Shown here piece after piece: positions 1-13,200 of a stretch of 64,000 nt of DNA. The notes under the pieces are model-generated. The model searched no databases, was not told the DNA's origin, and saw nothing but the letters and a program-made list of their open reading frames with translations. The position numbers were made by a program, and so were the translations under genes. Source of the stretch: Patagioenas fasciata (lineage: Eukaryota; Chordata; Aves; Columbiformes; Columbidae). Within the stretch, counting starts at the first letter, position 1. The number at the start of each line of letters is the position of its first letter. Location of the stretch: positions 4,531,001 through 4,595,000 of the forward strand of contig NC_092523.1 of the NCBI RefSeq assembly GCF_037038585.1. Reading direction: 5' to 3'.

Positions 1-1340
1 TGCTGGTCCCCTTGCCCACAGCACTGAGATCTTAAAGCCTGCTGTGCAACACAGCTACAGCTCCCAAGCTACAGAGAGATCAAAAATGCAGCTTCACCAC
101 CTCTTTACAATAAAGTTAATCATATTAGCCTCTTCACAAGACCAAATATTTCATTTCCTTTTCACTTTGATTTTTCCTTTTTATTTTTACCTTTAATGGC
201 TAATGGTTTGAATAAAAGTCCTTAAGTATGAGGAGGACGTGTCTGGGATGAGACACTGCAAGGTGGAGGATCTGGAGAGGTCACCACACCATAGAGTAGG
301 CTTAAAGTTTGACCCAGTGGTTCATTAATCTGCTTAAGGATGTACATCAGTTTCTACAGTGTCCTAGCTTGGAGGAAGTTGGTTTCATTTCGAAGTTTCA
401 CTCTTTGTCACTTAGAAGGAAATACGAAAAGAGAAAAAGGAAAAGAGTATAAGCAGGAAAATGATTCATTTTTTCAGTGCCATGAGTTTTGTCATTGCAG
501 AGAAGGAAGAAGTCTGGTCTGATATTGCCTGGGCCGCTTAATAAAAGCTAATTACAATATGTTAAGGAAGAAATGAGACAACACGGCCAAGAAGCCAGAG
601 AAACTGAAGGTGCTATCCTATCCTTAACATTTTAATTCAGCTCACTGGGCCTGTTTCTGTGTGAGCTTGAACACTGAGATCTCTGAAGAAGGAGTTCAGA
701 TGTCTCCAAAGGAGGATCATCTACCGACTGAACCTCATATTTAGTCCTTGACACATAATTTGCAATACCTCGCATATTTTCTTGGTTTGTATGTTGTACA
801 GAATCAGGCCTCTGATTTTTGGTAGACTAGCTGTGAAGAAACAGATTAAGATAAATGCAAATATGCAGAGATGTGCTTGGTATTGAAGGTGAGATGTTTT
901 TCCTCCACATCAAAAATTGAACACGTATTGCTGCAGGAATTACTTCACCACGTAGCATCTCAGTTTCCAAACCCCTGGACTAGCTTGTTTTCCTGACTAG
1001 GGGTGGAAGAGAGGAAGGAAATTAAAATAACTCTAGAAAAAGCAGCAAAAGAATTCCCAAGCTCCACAAATCTTTTCAGCTTCTGGTATTCACAGTACAT
1101 CAACCCAGTTTGTTGTCCCCTGAAGGAAGCTATTTATTCACAACCATATTAATCAGGTTTTGTTCCATTGTTTTCTCACCCCTTCCTTTCCAAAATCCTT
1201 CTTTCTCTATCTCCTTTGTTTTAAAGGCATTAAACACAATTTAACCTAAAGAGCCAAATTGTACCATCAGTTTCATACTGCATTCTCATGCAAATGAACA
1301 CCTAAGGAAAACTCTGCTCTATTTAAGAATATTCACTTAC
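1..1340. other. Unique AT-rich DNA, no gene seen
   Basis: No recognisable repeat, RNA gene or convincing coding exon was seen. The short open frame near 340-522 has no splice context and a composition like its surroundings, so it is not called. Confidence 0.6.
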
Positions 1341-1487
1341 GCTGTAGTTTTTTTATCTTGGGTAGAGGTCTATAAACATGCATGAAAAAAACAATGGTCT
1401 TTCTTTCTCCTTTTTGTGGCAAATAATGTGGTCCACTTCCCATCACATGATGAAATTTGGAGTCTGCTCCAACTCCATCTCTGTTTC
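1341..1487 (-). other. Candidate coding exon, unidentified host gene (speculative)
   Basis: Read on the minus strand, this 147-nt stretch is open in one frame (48 codons plus split codons, phase 1 at both ends). It is flanked by a good 3' splice site (pyrimidine-rich run ending in TTCTTATAG) and a good 5' splice site (GTAAGTG). The translation includes a glycine-rich segment and then KTIVFFMHVYRPLPKIKK. No family was recognised. An open frame of this length between good-looking splice sites also arises by chance in AT-rich DNA, so this is a hypothesis only. Confidence 0.27.
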
Positions 1488-1914
1488 CTATAAGAAAGAA
1501 AATAAAGGCTATATTAAATGTAACTTAAAAGAATAGTGAATCAAATATGTTATTTTAAAACAGCATAAATTTTCTTTCTGTTGTTATTTCAAGAATTACT
1601 GAAAAAATAAATGTAAATATTTATATGTTTTAGGTATTTGAAAATTACTGGTAAGCATTAATATGAACATGTGAAATGGTTCTACGGTTCATTCTATGGA
1701 ACTAAACACAGAAATAGCTCTAAAATTGCATTGAAAAAAAAAAAAGTACAGGAAGCAGAAATTCCTAAATATATTACAGCAACAACGTGGTCATGTGTTC
1801 AAAGTAGAAGTATAATAACAAGGCCCTCTGCCTAGAGAAGTGTCTCTGACTCAGGCATTAGGTAAAGGTTCAATGCTGTTGTGTAATAGATCTGTCACCT
1901 TTTAATATGTGACA
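1488..1914. other. Unique DNA, nothing recognised
   Basis: AT-rich sequence with no repeat family or coding signal seen. Confidence 0.5.
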
Positions 1915-2633
1915 CTAAAGAAGAAGAAGAAGAAGAAGAAGAAGAAGAAGAAGAAGAAGAAGAAGAAGAAGAAGAAGAAGAAAAAGAAGGAAAAGAAGAA
2001 GGGAAAGGGAAAGGGGAAAAAGAAGGGGAAGGGGAGGAAAAGGAAAGGGAAAGGGAAAGGGAAAGGGAAAGGGAAAGGGAAAGGGAAAGGGAAAGGGAAA
2101 GGGCAGGGGAGGGGAGGGGAGGGGAGGGGAGGGGAGGGGAGGGGAGGGGAGGGGAGGGGGAGAAGAAAAGAGGAGAAAAGAGGAGAAAAGAGGAGAAAAG
2201 AGGAGAAAAGAGGAGAAAAGAGGAGAAGAGAAGAGAAGTGAAGAGGAGAAGAGAAGAGAAGAGAAGAGAAGAGAAGAGAAGAGAAGAGAAGAGAAGAGAA
2301 GAGAAGAGAAGAGAAGAGAAGAGAAGAGAAGAGAAGAGAAGAGAAGAGAAGAGAAGAGAAAAAAGAAAAGAAGAAAAGAAGAGAAAAGAAGAGAAAAGAA
2401 AAGAAGAGAAAAGAAGAGAAAAGAAGAGAAAAGAAGAGAAAAGAAGAGAAAAGAAGAGAAAAGAAGAGAAAAGAAAAGAAAAGAAAAGAAAAGAAAAGAA
2501 AAGAAAAGAAAAGAAAAGAAAAGAAAAGAAAAGAAAAGAAAAGAAAAGAAAAGAAAAGAAAAGAAAAGAAAAGAAAAGAAAAGAAAAGAAAAGAAAAGAA
2601 AAGAAAAGAAAAGAAAAGAAAAGAGAGGAAGAT
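1915..2633 (+). repeat. Compound polypurine microsatellite, about 0.72 kb
   Basis: An almost pure run of A and G on the plus strand made of successive blocks: AAG units (about 1916-1981), GGGAAA units (about 2040-2102), GGGGA units (about 2105-2159), AGGAGAAAAG units (about 2160-2225), AGAAG units (about 2235-2360), then AAAGAAGAG and AAAAG units to about 2625. Long open frames on both strands here (for example 246 codons on the minus strand) are repeat artefacts. Homopurine mirror-symmetric DNA can form triplexes, and the GGGGA block matches the G-quadruplex pattern. Confidence 0.97.
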
Positions 2634-5035
2634 CCATAGCTCGCTTCTCAGTCAATTTTAATTAGAATGGGGGAGGAAAAGGTTGGCTGTGAAGAGGGAG
2701 CCACCATATGCTGGTGATATCTGAAAATATAGAGAAAAATATGATAAAGCATTGCTATTTCTGTGTCTAGGTCTATCTGCTGCCTTTTTTCCAGTATTCC
2801 TTGACTAAGGAGAACAGTGGGGGGAAAAAAAACCAAACCACTAGTATCTCTATGACTAGTGCTGCACCAGCTGCCTTAACTGGAAATCTTGGACATTTAC
2901 CCAATACACACATTATTTTTAGCTAAGAGGTCCTCATTCCTGTGAATGCAGGCAGGTTTGTTTACCCTCCCACATACAAATAATTTAATTGATTTCAGGG
3001 GGGCCGCCTTCACTGCTAGCACGGAACATCTGCTTAATGCTTGAAGGAGCAGCACCCTAATTTTCTTTCCCAAATAAACCTCATGACACATAAAGCAATA
3101 ACTGACAGACAAGAACTGTGTAAAATTAATTCACTCCATATGTGTTTACAGGGCTAAGAAAGAAAACTAACAGAGAGAGAAATGTAGTTTTCAAAAATCT
3201 ATGAGAGGTAGTTTCACGAGAGATTCATGAACTATCTTACGAGTAGTGTGAGATGTTTTTCAGGGCATTTGTGCCATGCTCATCCCTAGGGTAATCCTCA
3301 TGTTTGATGTAGGAATTAAGGAGGAAAAGAGGATGGGAAAATTGGCAGAATGATCCTGCGATTAAGCTGTGATTCAATGCCTTGTTCCTTTCCTATCTCT
3401 AGCACTCTTTGTAACCTTGGGAGTTACTTTTCTATAGGCTATAGAAACAACACTCATTACTGGAGCTCTGAATATCTCAAAGCAATCCAGCCCCCAGTAC
3501 TCCAATGGAAAACACTGCTCTTTTCAACGGGACCTGTGGAAGTGTGTAAAGATTTCTACTGCCGCCTCCCACTTAATTTTAAACAGAGTTTTCTCACACA
3601 AGGACTAAACTAATGACAAAGTAAGCGACACCCCTCACTCTCCTAATTTCATCATAACAAATTTTGCAAGGCACATGTTAGTCCTACTTTCATTGGTTGG
3701 TTATTCAGTTATTTAGTTTTATACTATTTTTTGGGAAGGGCAGAAGTAGAGGACAAAAGGAGTGGAAGACTTGAAAACTCAAAGTGAAAATAAGCACGCT
3801 GTGGAGTAAGAGCTTTTTGGAAATGTGATAGTTTTCAGTGGGGGTACAAAGAAGCAAATTGAAATAGCATAATTGCAACATGTGCCTTTAGAAAAAAACG
3901 TGCAGTGACTATAACCTGGGGCAAAGCCACCACAGAGTCAAGGTCAAGTTGCATGAACAACCTTAACTGCGGCATTTCCTGAATTTTATTTATTTGACTT
4001 TATAGCCTGAGGTTTTTGTTCCTCTGGTTATTTTCTATTACATATATGAAACACATTCAACCTCCACATTATTCATTAGTAGCTGGGGTTTAAAAGGAAA
4101 TGGAATAAAACCATGTGGGCTATACATGTTTGTGTGGCAAAAAAAGTCACAGAGGGGAGTAGTCATAATATTTCTTTGGCCTTTTGTTTTGAGGAACTGT
4201 AGAGTGAAATATTGCCCCCAGGACACACACACAAAAAGCTGCTGCAGCGTTACATGAAGAAATTTCATCTTTTAGCTCCAGGCATTGCATCATAGTCGCA
4301 GTAACCCTCTGTCCCTAGGCCATATTTTAGCACATTTTCCTTCTACAGTCATTATTTATAGGCTGGGAGTGCAGACAGTGTGGTATGTTATATGCACATA
4401 GTGGCTTGGTTTCTGTGTATGTGAGGAACATGAGGTTTGTTCGTATCAATTCAGGCAGCTTTATTTTGTGTTCTCTGAACATGTACATGTGGAAAGCTTT
4501 TTCATAACAATTCTAGACAGCCTGGTGAAAGAGTTACTCATGTCAAATTATATTGGGGAACAAAAAGAGGAAAATCCACCAAGCTACACCCCCAAAAAAA
4601 AAAAAAAACAATAGAAGATATTCAGAGACTTTTCCCTTTGTTCACATTCTTGGGTCTGGAAGTAAAAGCAAATATCCATCCAAAGAAAAACCTATCAAGG
4701 CACCTTAGTGAATGTTTACATGGACGTAACTATAACCCAAATTCAGTCTTTTGCATCATGTTTAACTTGGCATCTTGTGAAATGTATGGTACAGTGAACT
4801 ACACTTAGGCAGGATTCATTTGACCCACTTTAACCATGTAAAGTCACAGCTCATTTAAGCTGTGCTCTTATAAGCTTCCTCTATGGACTTAGTGAAGAGT
4901 GATAGACAATTCATTCCAGCTGAGAATGTATATGTAGTTAGCCTTGCGTTTGGAGAAACATCTTTCTGTCCATGAAGTGGGCAGCCTGGAGCCTCAGTAT
5001 ATCATTTTTGCATAGATGAAGTAAAGTAACATGTG
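2634..5035. other. Unique AT-rich DNA, nothing recognised
   Basis: No coding or repeat family signal was recognised. A run of about 15 A lies near 4594-4608. Confidence 0.5.
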
Positions 5036-5250
5036 GATTCACAGGATCACAGGAAAATTCAGGTTGGAAGGATAATCATGATTCTCTATTAAAAGCAGGA
5101 CGAGGTCTGAGGTCAAAAAAAGATACATGTGGCTTTGTCCAGCCTGGAGAAAGGCTGGAGACTGTGCAGCCCATCTGGGAAGCCTGTTCTCATGGCCAAG
5201 CAGTAGAGTTATCCTCCTTTCCTTGTTTCTCAAGTCTGATTTTTCTATCA
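5036..5250 (-). mobile_element. Diverged CR1 LINE 3' fragment
   Basis: The plus strand reads like the reverse complement of a CR1 3' end. It starts with a 'cacaggatcacagg' terminal repeat and 'aggttggaagg', followed by 'ggctttgtccagcctggag' and 'ggagactgtgcagccc...tgggaagcctgttc', which match the conserved CR1 tail. It is more diverged than the copies at 9.6, 18 and 51 kb, so it is older or from another subfamily. The 3' edge is uncertain. Confidence 0.75.
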
Positions 5251-5689
5251 CAGAAACAGTTCCTTTTGAAGGGAACCTCTGGGATTTACGTCGCCCAACC
5301 TCATACTCAAAGCATATGTCATCTTTCCAAGGGGATAGAGCACTACATGGCATATGTCATTAGTTATGAACTCTGATATTGTAAAGGGAAAAGCATTTTC
5401 TCCTTTGTCACTGATATGGAAAAGCGTTCTTTGTTGTCACATGCACTCATCCCCTGGAAACTTCTGAGTTAGATGTTAGGTTAGCTCATTTAAATATAAA
5501 TGAATGTTTTAATAAGATGTTCCAAAGGAAGTGTTTGGTTCGGTGGAAGAACAAGGGAAAAACAGTAGCTACAAGGTAAGGAAGAGGATGAGAAGCAGTT
5601 AGAGGATGTCAGTGGACCAAAGCAGAAGAAAAGATGTTTTCTGAGGAAACATTCAAGTATTGGGTGCTGGCAATAGTCCCATTATATGC

Positions 5690-6250
5690 TTTCACTAATA
5701 AACTTGGACAAATTAGGAGTATGTTAATTAAACTGATGACAAAAACTGGGAGACATCGCTGACACAGAGGAGTGAAATAATTGAATGGCAAATGAATTAA
5801 CAGAAATTGGATGAGATTTAACACTTTGAAGTTATAAGGTCGCACACCGGGAGACTGGAAACAAATCATCTAGTAAAGCTTCAAGTTTTAGAGTACAAAC
5901 AGCTAATAGGAAAATAACATCGTATATTAGTCAATCAGAATATGGCTGTAAGCCACCAACATAGTAGGGCCATAGAAAAGACAAATGTTGATCTAGGAGG
6001 TACCAGGTTGAATAGTCCAAATAGACACAAGGAAGTATTAGTTACGCTTTCAAAAACAACAGCCTTTTCCCATCTGGAGCTGTGCATACAGTTCTGGCCA
6101 CTCCTTACCAATAAGTATATTAAACATTTAATATTACATTCTTGTTTGGTAGAAGAAGGAAATTACAATGAGATGCAAGACATAAAGAGAGATTCCACTT
6201 TGCATCATGATATAGTATGAGACTAAAGAAGACTGGGACTAGAGGGAAGC
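5690..6250 (+). mobile_element. Ancient CR1-like LINE remnant
   Basis: The order of degenerate motifs follows the 3' coding part of amniote CR1-type LINEs: 'aataaacttggacaaattaggagtatg', 'aaactgatgacaaaaactgggaga', 'gatttaacactttgaagttataaggtcgcacacc', 'aagccaccaacatagtagggccatag' and 'catctggagctgtgcatacagttctggcc'. All frames are broken. High divergence implies an old insertion. Boundaries are approximate and the subfamily is not determined. Confidence 0.65.
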
Positions 6251-6260
6251 AGGCAACCAG

Positions 6261-9200
6261 GCCTTGAATTTCTGATGTACTAGAGCAGCTAAGAAAACAT
6301 TATCTAAAACTGAACTTCATTGGTGCTTCCTTCTTTAACATTGTTATAAATGTTACATATGCAACCAATATTCTAATGGGAAAAAAAACAAATAAATAAA
6401 ATAAAAAACAACTAACTTTGTGTTCTTAGAATAAAATGTGGGGTTTTTTTTCTCTAAGCTCAACTGATGTTAAGAGACGGCTCAGGTCATTATGACAAGC
6501 AGGAACTTTTTCTTTCCTCAGCAGCAACAGGTTCAAGTGAACCTGATTCACCACCAAAAACCATTGGGTTTGCAACACGGCACATGCTGGGAACACAATG
6601 ATCTGGAATATGCTTCCAGATAGTCTGCAAGACCCTTTGTGGGACCAGTCACACCACAAAGAGAGAATAATTAACTTGATGGAGTGTCAACTGATGTGCC
6701 ATTTGCCAAAAACATATTGGTGGGCTAAAGGAGAGACATCCCACAATTCTGAATAGCACCAGGTTATCAAAATGACATACCCCACTAAGACTTGTGTCTT
6801 ATTTCCTGGTTTCCTTTCCATTTTCCCAAAGTGTTTTCTGTTCTTCCTGGGTAAATGATAACTGAGTATACAAAAAGATCAGGAAAATGACCTGTCCTAA
6901 GTTGCTGGTGGTGTCACTGTGCTCAAAATGAGGGTTGGACTGATAGAACAGCTGATAAAAGTGGCATCATAGTTGCAGCTGGAGTTGCATATTTTTAAAA
7001 TCAAGTTTTATACACAGAAGACTCCAGGTAAATAATGAGGAAGCTGGAGATTAAGGCAGGAACTGAAAGCAAATAAGTGACCTGACCTAAAGCTTGTGAG
7101 ATGGCATTTTGATAAATTAAAGAAGAATCTACTGTGCCATTCTGGGTTTTATTAGATTTCATTTAAATAGGGCCAAGACCAGCGAACAGAAAACGTTTCT
7201 ATCAAAGTAAGAAGGAAAACAATAAAATGCCCTTGCATAGGTGTAGATGGAGATAATACTTTTTATTTGCTTGGAGGGAGATGAGGGAAGGTAAGCTGCT
7301 ACTGATTGTTGCAGTAATTACAGATATGAGGTCAAGAACACTGTTTCAACAGGAGTAGTCTGAGCTGATATTCTGTGCTTTTTATAACTCAGGTCTTTTG
7401 TTGACCATGTTCTATTGCAACAGGTTCCACATTGTGATTTTTGCCTTTTTACAAACAGCTCATTCCAATGGTAAGACACCAGAGACCAGCTAATTTATTA
7501 AAAAGTTCCTACATTGGGGTTTTTTTCATCTACATTATATTTTGTGCAAAGAATAAGCATATTAGCAGATATCCACCAGAGTCCTTGAGTTTACATTTCT
7601 TGAGAAAACATCCAGAGGGGAGCTTAGGAAAAATAAAAGAAGGCTGAAGAGCTGCAATTCTCTCTTCATTGTGGTGTTACACAGGGATAATTCCACTAAA
7701 TTCAGGATCCCGTCTCCAGGTCCAAATGAAAGCAGGCTCAGCAAGCAGGAATTGAACAGTGCCGCAATGCTGATATGACTTCCAAAGCAAAGGGAAGGGA
7801 AAAGAAAAATAAAAATTAAGTCATACTGAAGGTCACATTATAGATGGAAAGTTACAAGGACTTGCTGTTGTGGTGTGTAGTCCATCCTACATATATCTTA
7901 ATTTTTCTTACTGTTAAATTCTGAATGTGTTGCACAAAGAGATTATGTTGTTGTAAAGTGTCTGGTGATAAAAACATCATTCTTCCCTCTCCCTTGAGGA
8001 GCAAAGCCTGTATATAGTTCACACAGTAGTATACCAGCAAATGCACCTAGCTCAGAAAAAGGACAGAGAATAAAATGCCCAACCTAGCTTTTCCTGTAAG
8101 TCAAAAAGTATTTCGCTGAAATCAAAACTAAGTGGAACTGAATGCTCTCAACAGCTATCTAGCCAAAGCAAAGAACAGCGGGGAAAGAATAAAAAGATAG
8201 TAACAAGCAAAAAGCAGACAAATTGAGGATAACAACACCCGATTCAATAATCATAATGAGAGCAATTGAGTTGCACCTTGAAAGGTCGCATTTACTTGGA
8301 TCTCAGGTGGGTCCTTGATGTGGGTATCTGTATAAAGAGTCAGATGGTAGGACCACCCCCTCCATAGCCCACATCTCTATCCGTGCTTGTAGGTCCCAAG
8401 GATGCTGTCACCTCCGTTATCCGTTATCCTGGGGAGTCTCACCATGAGACCCAGCACATGCAGCCTTTATGGTGCCTTGCCTTCCATAGGCGATGGCTTA
8501 AATACACAACTGATCCCCAAATCCAGATGTTCTTCTCCTTTTTAAAGTAGCCAGTAGTCTAGGATTTATTGGTGAGCACTTTGCAACTGACTGATGGCAT
8601 TGATGTGAATTGCTGGTGGACACATTAAACAGAAATGCAGCACTAAATGGATTATATTGCGGTCTGGGATAGATCACTGTGTGCAGAAAGCACAGACCTG
8701 GCAGAGGTCTCACTTTATCCCAGTGCATAATAGGAGCTACAAGTTCTATGCAGCAGTTACCACAGTGAATACTTCTCCATCAACAAAGCTCACAGCAAAA
8801 GCTCAGCACAAATAACAACAATCTTAGAGTCGCAGGAGCAAAGAACTGATGTGAGAAGATCATTGACTAGTGTGTGTTTTCTTCCTAATTTACTTTGGTT
8901 AATATGCTGTTAATTTACTTTTCAAACAACAGTGTTTAAATAAACAAAAGTGTTTAAATAAACAACAGTAAAAAAAAGCCTGAATTCAAGTGGCAAATCA
9001 GAGACCCATGTCAAGTCTATGCCCAATAGCTAATATTATCAATGCTGGACAAAATCTAAAGTCATTTGATTTTGCATCTCTGGATTTATCCAAAAGTGTT
9101 TCTTAACTGATTTGTTACTGTGCCCTCCTGACAACTAAAATAACATGAAAAATATTAATTTAACATGAAAACACAGTAGGCTATGCCTCTTAAATATCCT

Positions 9201-9604
9201 GGAATTAAGACAACTATAAAGATAATGAGTTATTCTTTCTACTTCCATTTGGCCTCCAACCAAAGGAAATCTGAATCTTCAAATGAGCTCCTTTAAAATA
9301 TGCACAGAGGACATGAACCAAGGCAACAGGGATCTCAATACATCACTGGCTAGGAAGGGAGATAAAATATAGGGATTTGGACTTTCTCAGTAGCTCTCTG
9401 AAAAGCACAAACTAAGTGAAGCATCAGTACATAGACATTTAAGGAGAAAGCATTACTGTATCAACATGCACCAAGACCTGAGTTTCTCTCATTGCACTCC
9501 CATCCAGAAATTGCATAACTACATTAGCACATTAGTACTTCTGGAAAAGACTAACCAGAGAAGACTTATGAGCTTTATGGTTTCCTGACAGGAGCTGGCT
9601 CATA
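6261..9604. other. Unique DNA with one small tandem duplication
   Basis: No gene was recognised. At about 8930-8968 a unit containing 'agtgtttaaataaac' is present twice in tandem; each unit contains the near-palindrome GTTTAAATAAAC. Confidence 0.5.
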
Positions 9605-10274
9605 TAGCAGTGTAGGGGAAAGGGACCTGGGGGTCCTGGGGACAGCAGGGTGACCATGAGCCAGCACTGGGCCCTTGTGGCCAGGAAGGCCAATGGTACC
9701 TGGGGTGGATTAGAAGGGGGTGGTCAGTAGGTCAGAGAGGTTCTCCTGCCCCTCTGCTCTGCCCTGGGGAGATCACACTTGGAATATTGTGTCCAGTTGT
9801 GGCCGCTCAGTTCCAGAAGGACAGGGAACTGCTGGAGAGAGTCCAGCGCAGGGCAACAAAGATGCTGAAGGGAGTGGAGCATCTCCCGTGTGAGGAAAGG
9901 CTGAGGGAGCTGGGGCTCTGGAGCTTGGAGGAGACTGAGGGGTGACTCGTTCATGGTGATCAATATGGAAAGCGGGAGTGTCAGGAGGATGGAGCCAGGC
10001 TCTTCTTGGTGACAAGGACAAGAGATAATGGGTTCAAACTGGAACACAAGAGGTTCCACTTAAATTTAAGAAGAAACTTCTTCATGGTGAGGGTGTCAGA
10101 GCCTGGCCCAGGCTGCCCAGGGAGGTTGTGGAGTCTCCTTCTCTGCAGACATTCAAACCCGCCTGGACACCTTCCTGTGGAACCTCAGCTGGGTGTTCCT
10201 GCTCCATGGGGGGATTGCACTGGATGAGCTTTCCAGGTCCCTTCCAACACCTCACATTCTGGGATTCTGTGATA
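9605..10274 (+). mobile_element. CR1 LINE, 5'-truncated, about 670 bp
   Basis: A plus-oriented CR1 3' region. It begins with 'gcagtgtaggggaaaggg', runs through 'ccagcactgggcccttgtggccagg' and the 3' UTR, and ends 'cattctgggattctgtgat', the avian CR1 terminal octamer structure. It is closely related to the copies at 17.9/24.5, 30.7, 36.4 and 50.9 kb, which appear to be one subfamily. This uninterrupted copy shows what the provirus target looked like: 'gaactgag.ggccacaactgg' on the opposite strand. Open frames inside it are shadows without function. Confidence 0.93.
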
Positions 10275-13200
10275 CCCATCCAGCTAAGAGCTTGGCCAGA
10301 GGAGGCTGGGATTGTCTGCACCACCCGTGCAGGCATGACCTTGGTTGAATTTAAATCTGTAGTGAAGCATCTGACCCTTTTCAAAGAGTGATAATAGACA
10401 GCTCTGTTGTTTCACCACGTTGTCAGAGCAACTGTAATTTAGCTATAAAGAGAGTGAATGCAGTTGGCCAAGTTCTTGCTGTCCAGCAAACAATAAAATC
10501 CCTTTCAGGGTTTTAAGCTCTGAACAGCAAGATCAGCTCAGACTGTGGGTTCTGCATCCAGGCACAGAGAAAGGCAGGTGGAATAGATATGGAAATAGTG
10601 TCAACAAAAGCGGGACATATTAAAGTTAATAATAATAACAAAGCAAAATGCAAAGGGAGTCTGAGCTGCTGGAATAACTGGAGTAATTTCCAGCAAGTCA
10701 TGGGCATGAAGGGACCAGGGGACCTGCCTGGGGCAGTGACTGAGGACATCAGCTGAAGTGCTCTAATATTAATTGCAATTAGGGGAGATTTTCAGAAGTA
10801 CTAATTGTACAGTTGATGCTCAGCTCCACTGTGTTTGAAACAGAGTCAGTCCCATAGAAATCCTTTATCCCTTTATAAAGCACTTTATAGCTATGTATCT
10901 GAATGCACTTTACAAAGGAAGGCATTACCCTCCATGTGCTCTTATGAGAATCGAGGCACACAGGCATGGGAAATCCTCACTGGCAGAAGTAGAAATCAAA
11001 TAGGAATTTCAGCCTCATCTCATTCACTTGTCCTTGCCTTGTTTCCAATCCAGATACCAAACCCAGACTGTCACACCTGCTACAACATACACTGAGGCCT
11101 CCCCTGTGATCCAAACGATAGTTTTACATCCTTAAGCTATACGCATTTCTGTGACGTTAATTACACTTTGGAAGTTTATTTAGTTTCTTCCTGATTCCAC
11201 TGGTCTGTCCTTACAAGACATAGCCATACTTTTCAAAATTCAGACTATGATGTCAAAGTAGTCCCTTCTGGCTTGAAAAAATGTAAGCTCATTGGTGTTT
11301 CAGACTGGAAGAAATGCTGTCGCTAAATATAAGACAATGTCTCTTATCCTCTTCATCTATTTTTCAATTTTTTGTTTCACTAGGTACAGTAAAAACTTGA
11401 TCTCTCAAACTACAGCAACCAGTCCCAGCAATGAGGCTGCATTTCTGCTTGGGGGATGGTTATGGTTTTTATTTCCAGCCATGTGCACTTGCTGTCAAAT
11501 TCCGTGCCATTTTTATTTAATCTGATTCTCTATCAAGCTGATTCTCTGTCTCCCAAGCCTTCCTGTCTTCCAGCTGGGCATTTTTTTTTTTTAAAGCAGT
11601 GATTTGCAAAATATTAAAGAAGGCATATAAATAAATTACTGTCTGGAGAGTGAGTCATCATTATTTAATAGAAGACTGTATCATAAGTCGTGGCTGCTTG
11701 TTGGCAAAGCAGAGCCCAGTTTTATCCCGCTATTCTCTGCTGGTCTCCAGCTTTCTGAGGGCTTATCCTGCTCTATCACACCCCATTATATTTTACCTAA
11801 TGCTAAATAAACCCAAGAACCACTGCAAGCTATGATAATTTCCACTATCCAAGGACCTGAGTCTCTATGTGTTCGCATGGGGCTGAATACATCTAAAGGA
11901 CGACCACAATATAAACGAAGAGTGCTGATTAATAACATCCTACTTTTCTAAGGAAGATTTGATTTTCCTTTTCAACTAAGATAATTTGTTTCTAGCAGTC
12001 ACAGAGCGGGATTTGGAGTCTCATCTTGGTACCAGTGGGTATGGTTATCAACTCTATTCTTGTTTTCCCTACAATGACTTGTAAAGAATAGCCACGACAG
12101 TCTTAAGATCCAAATGAAAGGTTTTGTCAGAAACTAACAATGCCATTTTAGGTTTCTGTAGCTCTGTTTATTCTTTGGGTAAGCAAGGCTCAACTCTTCC
12201 TGTGTGTTTGTACCACACTATGGTTTAGCAAGACAGATCTTAAATGGAACTTTTTGATAAGCCCTTATACAAGAGAAATTTACTCCTCTTAACTTCAGTA
12301 CTAATGCATAGTTTATGGCCCATGGGGACTCTAAAGGACAGAGCATCTGAGCTAAGTATCTGCCTCTCTCCATCACTTACTTGTGGAATGAAGATTAAAC
12401 ACTTGATTCCTAAATAAAGCGTCTAATAGTAAAAGTGCCTTTCTCCATAAAAAATGGCTAAGAAGCAATAGAAGGTAACCCATGAAGCCCAAGTTATGGT
12501 GCTTTGAGTAACAAGAGGAAATTGGGAAATGTTCCAACATACAAAAAAAAGTGGAATTAAATTTGGCTTGGAAAGGATTCTTTTTCTTAGTAATGAGAGC
12601 CAACTGACAGCGATGGTTATACTGGATATGTATGATCAGGTATGGCAACCCCTGTTCTTCCTAATGGCCATTTCTCCTACCTGGGCAGTGCAGAACAAAG
12701 CGATAGATAACTGTTATGCCTTTATGTCCACGAAGGCTACAGATTGACGATCAAGGTTCTTTCTCCTTTTACCCTCCGGTTTTTTCCTTTCTTTGGCTAA
12801 GAGCCAGGACAGAAAACACATTTACTCTCAGCAGAAAAAAAACTGGGTAAAGCAACCTGAAAAGAATAATTAGTGGCCCTTTAAAAAGAATTTGGGCTAA
12901 ATTGTTTTCTACTAGCAAAGATAATAATCTTAATAGGTGATTTTTATTTGGTTATGGTTTATTTGGAACTGACAATCATTAAAATGCCTTGACAACAGAA
13001 CAACCAAAGCTACTAATGAGGTGTAATTATAACATAAGACATATATAATTAAACATTATATATTGACAAGTGCTTTGCAGCCTGTAGTGAGCTAATCTCA
13101 TCATATTGCTCACAAACGTTAAGAGTATTCAGTGCCCTTTACAGAGCTAAATACACATTTAGATAATACATTTTCCTTTCCCAAGCTCCCCTTGCAACTA

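Noticed and set aside
1915..2655. 246-codon minus-strand frame and overlapping plus-strand frames of K/E/R or F/L/S repeats
   Set aside because: They are translations of the polypurine microsatellite; any frame of such a repeat is open.
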